DNA of 64,000 nt from Sinanaerobacter chloroacetimidivorans (GTDB taxonomy: Bacteria; Bacillota; Clostridia; Peptostreptococcales; Anaerovoracaceae), in NCBI RefSeq assembly GCF_018128545.1, contig NZ_JAGSND010000007.1, forward strand, positions 62,001 to 126,000. Direction: 5' to 3'. The translations under genes and the position numbers were made by a program. Position 1 is the first letter of the stretch. Each line of letters opens with the position of its first letter. Positions 49,409 to 56,898 of this stretch are shown here, piece by piece. Below the pieces are notes generated by a model, which saw only the letters and a list, made by a program, of their open reading frames with translations, had not been told where the DNA came from and ran no database searches.

Positions 49409-50089
49409 ATGGTTGCAAGATCAATTGCGAATTTGGATATATTTAAGTTGATCGATGAAAATCAGGATTGCACCTATTATGGATGTAATCAAGAGTGGTA
49501 TCCGGAAAAAGAACAAAGGGAAACTGGCTGCGGCCCGACAACAGCGTGCAACATACTCTTTTACCTTAAGCTGACAAGCGAGGCTTCACAGGGTAAAACA
49601 GATAAAAGTAAGCAGTTCGGGTTATCTCTTATGGAAGAAGCATGGAAGTATGTAACACCTGCCCAAAACGGAATAACCTCAACGATAAAGTTTTGCAAAT
49701 ATATACATACCTATTCAAAACGAAAAGGACTAAATCTTGTTTGTGAACATATGGATATTCCTAAGGATGGATATTCTCGCCCTGATTTTGGGACAATATT
49801 GGATTTCATTGAGAAAGCTTTAATTTGCAATACCCCGGTGGCATTCCTAAACTTGTGCAATGGCGAAGTGAAAAATCTCGACCGATGGCATTGGACCACC
49901 ATTGTTGCCCTTGAATACAGCGAGGATTTTGGAAAGGTATATGTTGAAATTGTCGACGGAGGGCAAATTCATAATGTTGATTTCGCATTGTGGTATAAAA
50001 CAACGAAGCTGGGGGGAGGACTTGTTCGCATTACTATGCCAGATATAGCCTCTACTGAAAGCAATCTGAAAATGACAGTAGGGTTGTAA
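49409..50089 (+). CDS. C39-like (papain-fold) cysteine peptidase-family protein
   Basis: About 226 residues from the ATG at 49409 (GGGAG upstream). The Cys nucleophile context ETGCGPTTACNILFYL near residue 45, His in DRWHWTTIVALE and Asp/Asn in EIVDGGQIHNVDF form the catalytic order of C39/papain-like enzymes. No signal peptide, no ABC transporter and no visible substrate, so it acts in the cytosol on an unknown target. It stands between metal-permease genes, apparently monocistronic. Confidence 0.7.
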   Translation: MVARSIANLDIFKLIDENQDCTYYGCNQEWYPEKEQRETGCGPTTACNILFYLKLTSEASQGKTDKSKQFGLSLMEEAWKYVTPAQNGITSTIKFCKYIHTYSKRKGLNLVCEHMDIPKDGYSRPDFGTILDFIEKALICNTPVAFLNLCNGEVKNLDRWHWTTIVALEYSEDFGKVYVEIVDGGQIHNVDFALWYKTTKLGGGLVRITMPDIASTESNLKMTVGL

Positions 50090-50132
50090 TAGATCCGAAG
50101 CCGATCTTCTTTTATAAACTTCGAATTAAACG

Positions 50133-50183
50133 TTGATGATTGATACAATATGTAATATAATTTAGTTGACATAGTAAACTAAA
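50133..50183 (+). promoter_or_regulatory. MarR gene promoter and 23-bp operator
   Basis: TTGATG (50133-50138), 17-bp spacer, TATAAT (50156-50161). The operator at 50161-50183 has arms TTTAGTT and AACTAAA around GACATAGTA. Its core also lies upstream of the permease at 47.9 kb. Confidence 0.75.
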
Positions 50184-50198
50184 TTTAAGGAGACTGGT

Positions 50199-50624
50199 AT
50201 GGATAAGCAGATTTTAGGGATTTATAATTCGCTTCAAGAAATTGCATGGGACTTTGGCAGCCGCGGTATGAATGGTGAATGCTGCGAAGACCTGTCCTTT
50301 ATAGAATTTATGGCTTTGAAGAAAATCAGCGAAAATGCAGAAATATCAGTACAGGAAGTGGGGAACTACTTAAACATTACAAAGAGTGGAGCCACGAAAA
50401 TTATAAATCGGTTGGAGCAAAAGGGTTATGCAACTAGAAAGACCTCCCCTGCCGACGGACGAGTGTGCTGTGTCTGCATAACGGTTAAAGGGACAGAAGT
50501 GATGTCTAGAATTATAGGACAATATATTAATCATATTGAAGCTATCCTCAGGAATCTGGAACCCGGTACTATTAATGAAATTGAATCGGCGTTAAGACTA
50601 TTTTCTGGAATTACCAAAAGTTAA
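50199..50624 (+). CDS. Cys-rich MarR-family regulator
   Basis: 141 residues: ISVQEVGNYLNITKSGATKIINRLEQKGYATRKTSPADGR is the winged helix. Cysteines at 28-29 (GECCED) and 90, 91, 93 (RVCCVC in the wing) are unusual for MarR and suggest thiol or metal sensing. AAGGAG before the ATG. It probably binds its own promoter and that of the YraQ permease at 47.9 kb. A terminator follows. Confidence 0.9.
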   Translation: MDKQILGIYNSLQEIAWDFGSRGMNGECCEDLSFIEFMALKKISENAEISVQEVGNYLNITKSGATKIINRLEQKGYATRKTSPADGRVCCVCITVKGTEVMSRIIGQYINHIEAILRNLEPGTINEIESALRLFSGITKS

Positions 50625-50670
50625 TTTATATGGCGTGACCACTATCTATTAAATCGCTTAATTATATCTG

Positions 50671-50720
50671 AAATGAGTGTGAGCCATAAACAGGCGCTTG
50701 AACCACACTCATTTGTTTTT
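50671..50720 (+). terminator. Terminator after marR
   Basis: 11-bp stem AAATGAGTGTG / CACACTCATTT, 22-base loop, then GTTTTT. Confidence 0.75.
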
Positions 50721-50728
50721 GTTAAAGC

Positions 50729-50786
50729 TTGACAAAAATCAACATATTCAATATAATGCTTATATGCGCATTAGGGCATATAAGCA
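50729..50786 (+). promoter_or_regulatory. Promoter and ATATGC-N8-GCATAT operator of the Cys-loop permease
   Basis: TTGACA (50729-50734), 17-bp spacer, TATAAT (50752-50757). Inverted repeat TGCTTATATGC (50757-50767) / GCATATAAGCA (50776-50786) with 8-bp centre GCATTAGG. Same architecture occurs before the ArsR at 52.1 kb. Confidence 0.8.
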
Positions 50787-50804
50787 TTTAAATTGGAGGT
50801 AATT

Positions 50805-52031
50805 ATGTTAGAACAGCAGATGAAACTTGCTCTCGCGGAATTCTGGCATGTTGGATGGATCCTTGTGGTTCTTATTGCAGGTATTTCTGTACTTACTGGT
50901 TTTGTAAGAGAGTACATCCCACAGGAAAAATTTCAACAAAAATTAAAGAATCAAAATACGGTAAGCGGCGCAATCATGGGAGCAATGCTAGGAATTCTCA
51001 CTCCTTTTTGCAGTGCTTCGATGGTTCCAGTGGCTATGGGTATGATTGAGATGTCGGCGCCATTTACAACGGTACTTCCATTTCTGATATCCGCGCCCCT
51101 TACTAACTTTGTAGTGGTGGGAGTTATATTTGGTACTTTTGGCTGGAAAATAGCCGTGATTTATTTCCTTTGGGTATTTGGCGGTGCAATAACAGCTGGT
51201 CTGACAATTGGTCGCAGCAGAATCAAGTATCAAGTTAAAAACCTGGCTGAAATTGCTGAAGAAAAAAGAAAGGGAAGCAAGAGCAGTTGTGGATGTGGAT
51301 CGAACCAGAATACGGTATCTCCATGCTCTACTAAAGTTGAGAGAATGATTTGCAGCGAACCAATTATCATTCCGTGTGGTGTAAAAGAGGCAACGGAGGA
51401 GCCCCTGAGTTGCTCCGGGCGGGAAGTGATTACTATCGGTAGCTGCAATCAAACACAGCCAATAACTTGTAGTGAATCAGTTTCAATTGCTTGCACAGAG
51501 AATGAAGAGCCAAATGAAGTCAAGTGTTGCTCTAAACAGGTAGTCGCAGTGAGCGGTTGCTCTGCGCCTGCTGCTTCAGCGAACAGCTGCTCTGCACCGG
51601 CTGTTTCATCTGGGGATCATGGGGAAAAGGCTCGAAATGCTTTCCGATTTGCATCCGCGCTATTTAAACAAATTACACCGTATGCTATTCTGGGTGCGGC
51701 AATTAGTGGGATAACCCTTGCGTTTGTTCCAAGTACAATTGTAGAAACCTATGTAGGAAACGGATCCTGGTATGCAATCCCAATCGCAGCGGCCATAGGA
51801 GTACCGCTATACCTGCGAATTGAAATGGCGATTCCATTGCTAGGGACTTTACTTGCAAAAGGTATGAGTATGGGAGCAGCTATGGCACTGCTTATTGGTG
51901 GTACAGGAGCAAGTTTGCCAGAGCTCGCTATTTTATCTTCTATGCTAAAGCCAAAAGGGGTAATTGCATTTGCCTTAACGATTTTTACTCTTGCAACAAC
52001 AGGCGGTATACTTTTTATGCTAATTATATGA
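50805..52031 (+). CDS. YraQ-family permease with 13-cysteine cytoplasmic loop
   Basis: About 408 residues from the ATG at 50805 (GGAGG upstream). Permease repeats: LGILTPFCSASMVPVAMGM, FLISAPLTNF in the first half, IGVPLYLRIEMAIPLLGTLLAKGMSMG in the second. Between them residues about 141-280 form a soluble loop with cysteines at 162, 164, 174, 183, 191, 203, 214, 222, 230, 241, 242, 252 and 262, spaced in SxCS-like repeats. Normal relatives have a 40-60 residue loop. The insert is a plausible metal(loid) buffer or gate. ArsR at 52.2 kb is the likely regulator. Confidence 0.9.
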   Translation: MLEQQMKLALAEFWHVGWILVVLIAGISVLTGFVREYIPQEKFQQKLKNQNTVSGAIMGAMLGILTPFCSASMVPVAMGMIEMSAPFTTVLPFLISAPLTNFVVVGVIFGTFGWKIAVIYFLWVFGGAITAGLTIGRSRIKYQVKNLAEIAEEKRKGSKSSCGCGSNQNTVSPCSTKVERMICSEPIIIPCGVKEATEEPLSCSGREVITIGSCNQTQPITCSESVSIACTENEEPNEVKCCSKQVVAVSGCSAPAASANSCSAPAVSSGDHGEKARNAFRFASALFKQITPYAILGAAISGITLAFVPSTIVETYVGNGSWYAIPIAAAIGVPLYLRIEMAIPLLGTLLAKGMSMGAAMALLIGGTGASLPELAILSSMLKPKGVIAFALTIFTLATTGGILFMLII

Positions 52032-52095
52032 TTATTCAACGGCTCAGTACGATTCGGCAAGCTATTCTCCTTAGTGACTTAAACGGCCGGTATTA

Positions 52096-52148
52096 TTGAC
52101 AAGTTTTTGCTGTCATCATATACTTGACATATGCATTATAGGGCATAT
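52096..52148 (+). promoter_or_regulatory. Promoter and ATATGC-N8-GCATAT operator of the 52-kb arsR
   Basis: TTGACA (52096-52101), 17-bp spacer, TATACT (52119-52124). Operator ATATGC (52129-52134), centre ATTATAGG, GCATAT (52143-52148), just downstream of the -10, matching the site before the Cys-loop permease. Confidence 0.8.
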
Positions 52149-52170
52149 AGGAGCATATGGGGGGATTATC

Positions 52171-52593
52171 ATGGAAGATTACGAAATAAATCCTTGGGAG
52201 CGTTATACAGTGGTATATAAGGCGCTTTCAGATATAACTAGACTTAAAATAATGTGGCTGCTGCTTTCTATCGATTCCAAAATAAGTGTATCTGAAATCA
52301 TAGATGTTTTGGGAGAAAATCAATACAATGTATCAAAACATTTGAAAATACTTAAGAATGCTGGTTTGATCTATGAGAAAAAAGACGGCAGATGGACCTT
52401 CTATCATTATAGAAGCAGAAATGATGCATTCGATTTGGAGGTCCGCCAGACTGTATTGACAATCCCAATAGAACTAATGTCAGATGAAGTGTCCCGTTGT
52501 CAGAAGCGATTAGCCATGAGAGTTGATGGTAAGTGCGTTGTGGGAGCTGAAAGTAATGTGTGGGATGAAGTAAAGAGTGAAACAAAAGATTAG
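52171..52593 (+). CDS. ArsR-family regulator
   Basis: About 140 residues from the ATG at 52171 (GGGGGGA upstream). YKALSDITRLKIMWLLL, NQYNVSKHLKILKNAGLIYEKKDGRWTFYHY. No CVC/CAC site; cysteines appear only in the C-terminal extension (SRCQKR, GKCVV), so its inducer site differs from the other ArsRs here. The shared operator indicates control of itself and of the permease at 50.8 kb. Confidence 0.9.
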   Translation: MEDYEINPWERYTVVYKALSDITRLKIMWLLLSIDSKISVSEIIDVLGENQYNVSKHLKILKNAGLIYEKKDGRWTFYHYRSRNDAFDLEVRQTVLTIPIELMSDEVSRCQKRLAMRVDGKCVVGAESNVWDEVKSETKD

Positions 52594-52649
52594 TAAGGAA
52601 AGTGAATTTGCTATTTCTCAATGCTCAAAAGGGAGGTAGAGTTTGCTAT

Positions 52650-53000
52650 ATGTATATTCATAAAATATTTAATTTTATCAGGAGCGTATTTGGCTATTGC
52701 CCCTATTGTATAGCTGGAAGGCAGGTTGTTAATAAAATTACTAAAAAACCAACGGTTAAGAAAATAGATCTTCCGAGAAATGATGAAGCTTATTATTGGG
52801 GGAAAATAAAAACTGGTCGAAATATTGCATTAATAGGTGTCTTTTGTCCTATATTCTGGACATCGTTATTTATGGGGGCAGATAGATCGACAATATTATT
52901 TAATGCTTTCCATTCCAGCATTTTTGTCTGCATTGGCGGAATATATTCGTTGGCAAATTACGTTATACTTCGCAGACTGCGGATGTATACAAGGGAATAG
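52650..53000 (+). CDS. Small membrane protein of unknown function
   Basis: About 116 residues if started at the ATG at 52650; GGGAGG is 13 bp upstream, and a TTG at 52602 is an alternative. FGYCPYCIAG is a CxxC near the N-terminus; two hydrophobic segments (IALIGVFCPIFWTSLFMG and SIFVCIGGIYSLANYVIL) follow. Not recognised. It lies downstream of arsR in the same direction and may be part of that operon. Confidence 0.55.
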   Translation: MYIHKIFNFIRSVFGYCPYCIAGRQVVNKITKKPTVKKIDLPRNDEAYYWGKIKTGRNIALIGVFCPIFWTSLFMGADRSTILFNAFHSSIFVCIGGIYSLANYVILRRLRMYTRE

Positions 53001-53139
53001 TGTTAGATTAGGTAAACCGATGGTGGAATATGAGATTCTTAACATTGTTTTAACAATGAATTAACAAACGCTTTATATACTAGCCCTTAAATCCTTATAT
53101 AATTAGATTGAAAAATAGATTTGGATTGGGGGAAAAATG

Positions 53140-53592
53140 ATGATTAAAGTTTTGTTTGTTTGTGTTCACAATTCGGCAAGAAGCCAAATGGCGGAAGCGT
53201 TTTTAAATAAACAGGGGCAAGGGGATTTCCTGGCTGAGAGTGCCGGGCTTGAACCGGCGCCTTTAAACGAATTAGTTGCCAAGGCTATGAGTGAAATCGG
53301 ATATGATATTTCCGGAAATGAAACAAACTCTGTTTTTGACTTCTATAAAGAGGGTAGAAAATATAATATGATTGTTAAGGTATGTGATACGGAAAGTGGA
53401 CAAAAATGCCCTATTTTCCCGTTGACTCTTCGGGTATTAAATTGGAATCTGCCTGATCCAAGTGAGTTTGTCGGAACGGATGAGGAAAAACTTATCCAAA
53501 TCAGAGCATTAAGAGATAAGATAAAAGATCTAGTAGTTTCACTGATAAATGAATTCAAAGATTTAGATACCAGTGCCGAAACGCGCAATTAA
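53140..53592 (+). CDS. arsC: Arsenate reductase ArsC, low-molecular-weight phosphatase (thioredoxin) type
   Basis: About 150 residues: VLFVCVHNSARSQMAEAFL with the catalytic Cys8 P-loop, AESAGLEPAPLN, then VKVCDTESGQKCPIFP with the cysteine pair used in the redox relay, and NLPDP. Reduces arsenate to arsenite with thioredoxin electrons. GGGGGGAAAA before the ATG. A second copy follows at 13 bp. Confidence 0.93.
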   Translation: MIKVLFVCVHNSARSQMAEAFLNKQGQGDFLAESAGLEPAPLNELVAKAMSEIGYDISGNETNSVFDFYKEGRKYNMIVKVCDTESGQKCPIFPLTLRVLNWNLPDPSEFVGTDEEKLIQIRALRDKIKDLVVSLINEFKDLDTSAETRN

Positions 53593-53605
53593 GAGGAGGA
53601 TTAAT

Positions 53606-54022
53606 ATGAGTGAGAATAAACCTAAAGTAGCCTTTATATGTGTTCATAATTCTTGTAGAAGTCAGATAGCGGAAGCCCTCGGAAAGCACTTTACTTCCGA
53701 TGTGTTTGAAAGCTATTCTGCAGGGACAGAGACCAAGCCTCAGATCAATCAGGATGCAGTAAGGTTGATTAAAGATATATACGGGATCGATATGGAGAAG
53801 ACACAATATTCGAAACTCATAACAGACATCCCTGAAGTTGATGTCGTAATCACTATGGGGTGTAATGTGGAGTGCCCCTGGCTGCCCAGCAGATACCGGG
53901 AGGATTGGGGACTGGATGATCCGACTGGGAAAAGTGATGAGGAATTTAGGAAGGTCATAGCAATAATTGAATTAAAAATAAAAGAATTGAGACAAAAGAT
54001 AATAGAAAAACAGATTTTATAA
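53606..54022 (+). CDS. arsC: Arsenate reductase-like low-molecular-weight phosphatase
   Basis: 138 residues: VAFICVHNSCRSQIAEALG has the P-loop with an additional Cys (NSC), SYSAGTETKPQIN, and VVITMGCNVECPWLPSRYREDWGLDDPTG, the pattern of clostridial ArsC/Wzb-like enzymes. Divergent from the first copy, so possibly a different substrate (arsenate versus phosphotyrosine). GAGGAGG before the ATG. Last gene before the mobile-element region. Confidence 0.9.
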   Translation: MSENKPKVAFICVHNSCRSQIAEALGKHFTSDVFESYSAGTETKPQINQDAVRLIKDIYGIDMEKTQYSKLITDIPEVDVVITMGCNVECPWLPSRYREDWGLDDPTGKSDEEFRKVIAIIELKIKELRQKIIEKQIL

Positions 54023-54078
54023 ATGGGTTTAATAGTGCGAGTGGCGTCGTGCTCCGTATATATTGTAAAATAAATATA

Positions 54079-54183
54079 TTAATCTTCAAATTCAGAACGC
54101 AGTGCCCCCATGGCAAACACCAATACACCGATCGCCTCATAGGGCTCGGTTTCTTTTAGATCCCCTACAGGGTATTCCGTATC
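54079..54183 (-). pseudogene. Possible C-terminal gene remnant
   Basis: On the reverse strand 34 codons read EYPVGDLKETEPYEAIGVLV-type protein-like sequence to a stop at 54079, but tandem stops immediately precede it. Composition looks coding; no family recognised. Confidence 0.3.
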
Positions 54184-54236
54184 TTATTACCTGGCATTCC
54201 GAATTTAGCGAAATATTAACCTAATAGGATTAAAAT

Positions 54237-54264
54237 AAAGAAAAGCATTCGAATGCTTTTCTTT
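54237..54264 (+). terminator. Perfect-stem hairpin terminator
   Basis: Palindrome AAAGAAAAGCA-TTCGAA-TGCTTTTCTTT. Likely ends the arsC transcript. Confidence 0.75.
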
Positions 54265-54295
54265 CATATTATTTAATAATCATTACCGGCAGTAA

Positions 54296-54340
54296 GGCCG
54301 CAATTTGCTATGAACAAATTGCGGCCGTTTTATTTTTTTT
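54296..54340 (+). terminator. Strong intrinsic terminator
   Basis: 12-bp stem GGCCGCAATTTG / CAAATTGCGGCC, 7-base loop, then GTTTTATTTTTTTT. Confidence 0.85.
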
Positions 54341-54370
54341 CAACAAAAATCTAATTATTTTCACGCAGAT

Positions 54371-54541
54371 ATGGACGGTAAATGCTATCCGGCGATAGGT
54401 ACCATTGCCAGAGATCTGAAGCTGTCCCGAAGTACTGTTAAACGCGCTCTTGCTGATCTTGAAAAAAGCGGTCGGCTGCGAAAGGAACAAAGATGGCTGG
54501 AAAACGGGGGTAAGAGAAGTAACATGTTTTATTTGACTTAG
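54371..54541 (+). pseudogene. N-terminally truncated helix-turn-helix protein of a mobile element
   Basis: 57 codons: GKCYPAIGTIARDLKLSRST then VKRALADLEKSGRLRKEQRW and GGKRSNMFYLT before TAG. This is the C-terminal two thirds of the roughly 90-100-residue HTH proteins carried by Clostridia conjugative and phage-like elements. The homologous N-terminus is missing, with sequence breaking at about 54360, 20 bp behind a terminator. Confidence 0.65.
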
Positions 54542-54974
54542 AAATGATTCCGACTGAGCCTTTGCTAAATTATCCTCCCGCCAGGAATTAGGCATGCCCT
54601 TTTCCTGAACCATGGGAGGGGCCATGAACCTTGAAGGATAAACTCTTACCTTAAGAGATTTTATCCTCAGAAAAGAACAAAAAAACGATATACAATTATG
54701 TAATTTAACCGGGTACGAGGAATATGCTCGGTTATTATTTTGTAAGTATGATTACGACTTTTGATTTTTGATTATGCAGCAAAAGGAGCGTCAGAATATA
54801 GTGAATTATTACAACAATGCCTTAATTATCAACATTGCGACACAATATGACAATAACAAGCAAATTAAAAAAATATAATGGGATAACATCAAACTTAAAT
54901 ATTATTTATGTCGGAATTTCGGGAGGTGGTGAGGCGCTCATTCAATAGCTTGACCGGAGAATACAAATATAAAT

Positions 54975-55072
54975 AACGCGCGATAAAGGCAAAACTGTCA
55001 AAAGACAGCGGCGCAAAGCTATAGGATCTAAGGTATTGCTGGTTGCAGTACTATGATAGCCTGGCTGCCGAA
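54975..55072 (+). promoter_or_regulatory. Cyclic-di-GMP-I (GEMM) riboswitch, orphan
   Basis: Conserved core read directly: CGATAAAGGCAAA, variable stem CTGTC / GACAG, GGCGCAAAGCTATAGG, TCTAAGG and the closing ATGATAGCCTGGCTGCCG. These are the hallmark GEMM elements (GGCAAA, GCAAAGC, TAGCC..G.TGCCG). A terminator hairpin follows, but the next gene lies 365 bp away behind a second terminator, so no regulated gene is adjacent. Confidence 0.9.
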
Positions 55073-55094
55073 CCGGATTCAATTTTCAATATTC

Positions 55095-55113
55095 CTGCCT
55101 GTAAGGCAGTTTT
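55095..55113 (+). terminator. Expression-platform terminator of the c-di-GMP riboswitch
   Basis: Stem CTGCC / GGCAG, loop TGTAA, followed by TTTT, 23 bp after the aptamer. Confidence 0.7.
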
Positions 55114-55299
55114 ATAGCTCAATTCATAGCTATAAAGCCGTTTATTGATCCAGATGTCTCTTGCGTTTTTGCCGGTATAAGAGAGGGCATAATGGGGTTT
55201 AGAGTAGAGGCGGCTGGAAGAGGCTTGAAATAAAGGCGTTCCACATAATCGTCATTGCATTAATCGTATAAATCAATCCATTAACGATTCGGACATTAT

Positions 55300-55340
55300 A
55301 AAGCCCGTAATTTCCTATTGGAAAATTACGGGCTTTTTAT
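55300..55340 (+). terminator. Strong intrinsic terminator
   Basis: 14-bp stem AAAGCCCGTAATTT / AAATTACGGGCTTT, followed by TTAT. It isolates the riboswitch from the sigma-like gene. Confidence 0.85.
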
Positions 55341-55437
55341 GTCCCCAAAATAAAAATTCTGACTCAACGGGCTGCCGTGCTCCTCCGCTTGTCCTTCATT
55401 TTCAGATTTCAAAAATCACGAAATGGAGGACAAGCTT

Positions 55438-55887
55438 ATGGCTAAGTTTTATAAAAAGACAAATTATCAGGAAGAATACCCTGGCTTAAGCAAAGAAATT
55501 GTAGATTTTTTGCTGCAGAGCGACCGGAAGATAAGATATCAGCAATATGATTTAAAGGTTGGGAAATGTCAGTTTGACTACGTCAAAGGAACCGTTACAT
55601 ATCTGCCCAGCAGAGAAGATTCATATGAACGGCTTATAGAGGAAAATAAGCAATTTGCCGACGAAGCCGAAAGCGTTGAGGACGTTGTCGCCAAGGCCGT
55701 AATGATTGAGAAAATGCTATATTGCATAAAACTACTTGATCTGGAAGATCAGGAGCTGATCGCCGAATTGTTTTTCAAAGGCAAGAGCGAGCGCGAGCTG
55801 TCGGCGGAAACAGGGATTCCCAATATGACTCTTCATGACAGAAAGGTCAAAATCCTTGGCAAGTTAAAAAAACTTATGGAAAAGTAG
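55438..55887 (+). CDS. Sigma-70 region 4-like protein of a mobile element
   Basis: 149 residues from the ATG at 55438 (GGAGG upstream). N-terminal half is charged and unrecognised; the C-terminal LDLEDQELIAELFFKGKSERELSAETGIPNMTLHDRKVKIL is a region-4-type HTH as in element-borne sigma factors or terminase-small-like regulators. Such genes usually precede recombinase modules in clostridial elements. A strong terminator follows. Confidence 0.75.
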   Translation: MAKFYKKTNYQEEYPGLSKEIVDFLLQSDRKIRYQQYDLKVGKCQFDYVKGTVTYLPSREDSYERLIEENKQFADEAESVEDVVAKAVMIEKMLYCIKLLDLEDQELIAELFFKGKSERELSAETGIPNMTLHDRKVKILGKLKKLMEK

Positions 55888-55903
55888 AAATTTTTCCGTG
55901 CAG

Positions 55904-55941
55904 CCCCCTCACTCAACGGCTAATTAAGTGAGGGGGTTTTT
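55904..55941 (+). terminator. Terminator after the sigma-like gene
   Basis: 10-bp stem CCCCCTCACT / AGTGAGGGGG, 13-base loop, TTTTT. Confidence 0.88.
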
Positions 55942-56228
55942 CATTTCCCCCTCGCGCTCCTTGATAACTTCATATCCAGCGACCTGAATACGTTAGCTGA
56001 CGGACCCTAAAACGGAAAGCGACATCGGAGGATGCGCCAGGACCACCTGTAAAAGAACGGAAGAAATACGAAGCCATTGGAAATTGTTTGTTCCTTCTCT
56101 CCAATCTTTTATAAAAGACGGCCAAACAAGGTGCAAAGCGGCCCCCATCCGCCCGAAAAACATACTGTGGCCAGCCTGTCTCGCAACGACCCCGTCAGCC
56201 TATATTGATACTTCTGTCCAGTCACAGC

Positions 56229-56345
56229 CCCCCTCGGCAGGGGGAACACGCAATGAGGGCAGCCGCCAGAGATCCTGGCGGGGGTGAGATTCCCATGAAG
56301 CGGTTAAGCTAGCCGCTGTTCACGTCGCTGCCCTGTGAGCCCGGT
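56229..56345 (+). ncRNA. Structured RNA upstream of the pemK/mazF gene
   Basis: Within an otherwise non-coding 625-bp gap (55888-56512) several stems nest: hairpin CCCCC / GGGGG (56229-56244), outer stem AGGGCAGC (56256-56263) / GCTGCCCT (56327-56334) enclosing CGCCAG / CTGGCG (56264-56280) and AGCGG / CCGCT (56299-56317). I recall a published pemK-associated RNA motif in Firmicutes, and this may be it, but I cannot verify the match. The 170 bp after it is unassigned leader. Confidence 0.55.
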
Positions 56346-56512
56346 AAACCTGCGGCTCTTTGTGCTTGGGGAGTAGTGTCGAATAAAGCACAGAAGAAAA
56401 AACTTAATGTCAGAAGCCACGGGGATCGTTCTGCCCAAAGGGACAAATCAAACCATAGCAGGACGGTCCCCATTTTTGTGTCATTAAGCAAACAATCAAA
56501 GGAGGTGCGAAT

Positions 56513-56878
56513 ATGTACAGAGAAACCCGATCCATCTGCCGCGGCGATGTTTATTATGCCGATTTGAATCCTGTAATTGGCTCTGAACAGGGCGGCGTCC
56601 GTCCGGTGCTCATTTTGCAAAACAACATCGGCAACCGCTACAGCCCCACCGTTATCGCCGCCGCCATTACCGGCAGGCCCAAGAAACTGCTTCCCACCCA
56701 CGTGTTCATCGGTTGTGGGAGTGGCCTTTACAAGAGTTCCTATGCCCTGCTGGAGCAGATCCGCACTCTTGACCGGGAACGTCTGCTGAATTATGCCGGC
56801 AAAATCAATGAACGGAAAATGGCAGAAATAAATGAAGCGTTAGCAATCAGCGTCGGGCTTGAACCGGTGCTTTATTAA
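56513..56878 (+). CDS. PemK/MazF-family endoribonuclease toxin
   Basis: 121 residues: [69 protein letters not shown], the MazF core with conserved G-D-Y and T/S residues. Cuts mRNA at short motifs. AAAGGAGGTGCG before the ATG. No antitoxin of usual type precedes it; the upstream RNA or the 55-residue downstream protein could fill that role. Confidence 0.92.
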   Translation: MYRETRSICRGDVYYADLNPVIGSEQGGVRPVLILQNNIGNRYSPTVIAAAITGRPKKLLPTHVFIGCGSGLYKSSYALLEQIRTLDRERLLNYAGKINERKMAEINEALAISVGLEPVLY

Positions 56879-56898
56879 CTTGAAGCGGAGGGAAAAAG

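Larger units (their letters stand above)
54023..55437. other. 1.4-kb junction region: terminators, gene debris and an orphan riboswitch
   Basis: No intact gene. From left to right it holds a possible reverse-strand coding scrap, two strong terminators, a truncated HTH gene, a c-di-GMP-I riboswitch with its terminator, and another terminator. This is typical of a boundary where mobile elements have inserted and decayed. Confidence 0.7.

Noticed and set aside
55051-55210. Reverse-strand protein-like frame (ARDIWINKRLYSYELSYK)
   Set aside because: Its end overlaps the c-di-GMP aptamer and no start or homologue was recognised. It may be debris but cannot be supported.
56376-56567. 63-codon GTG frame overlapping the mazF start
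   Set aside because: It overlaps mazF in another frame, has no recognisable antitoxin motif and its poor composition looks like read-through of the leader.
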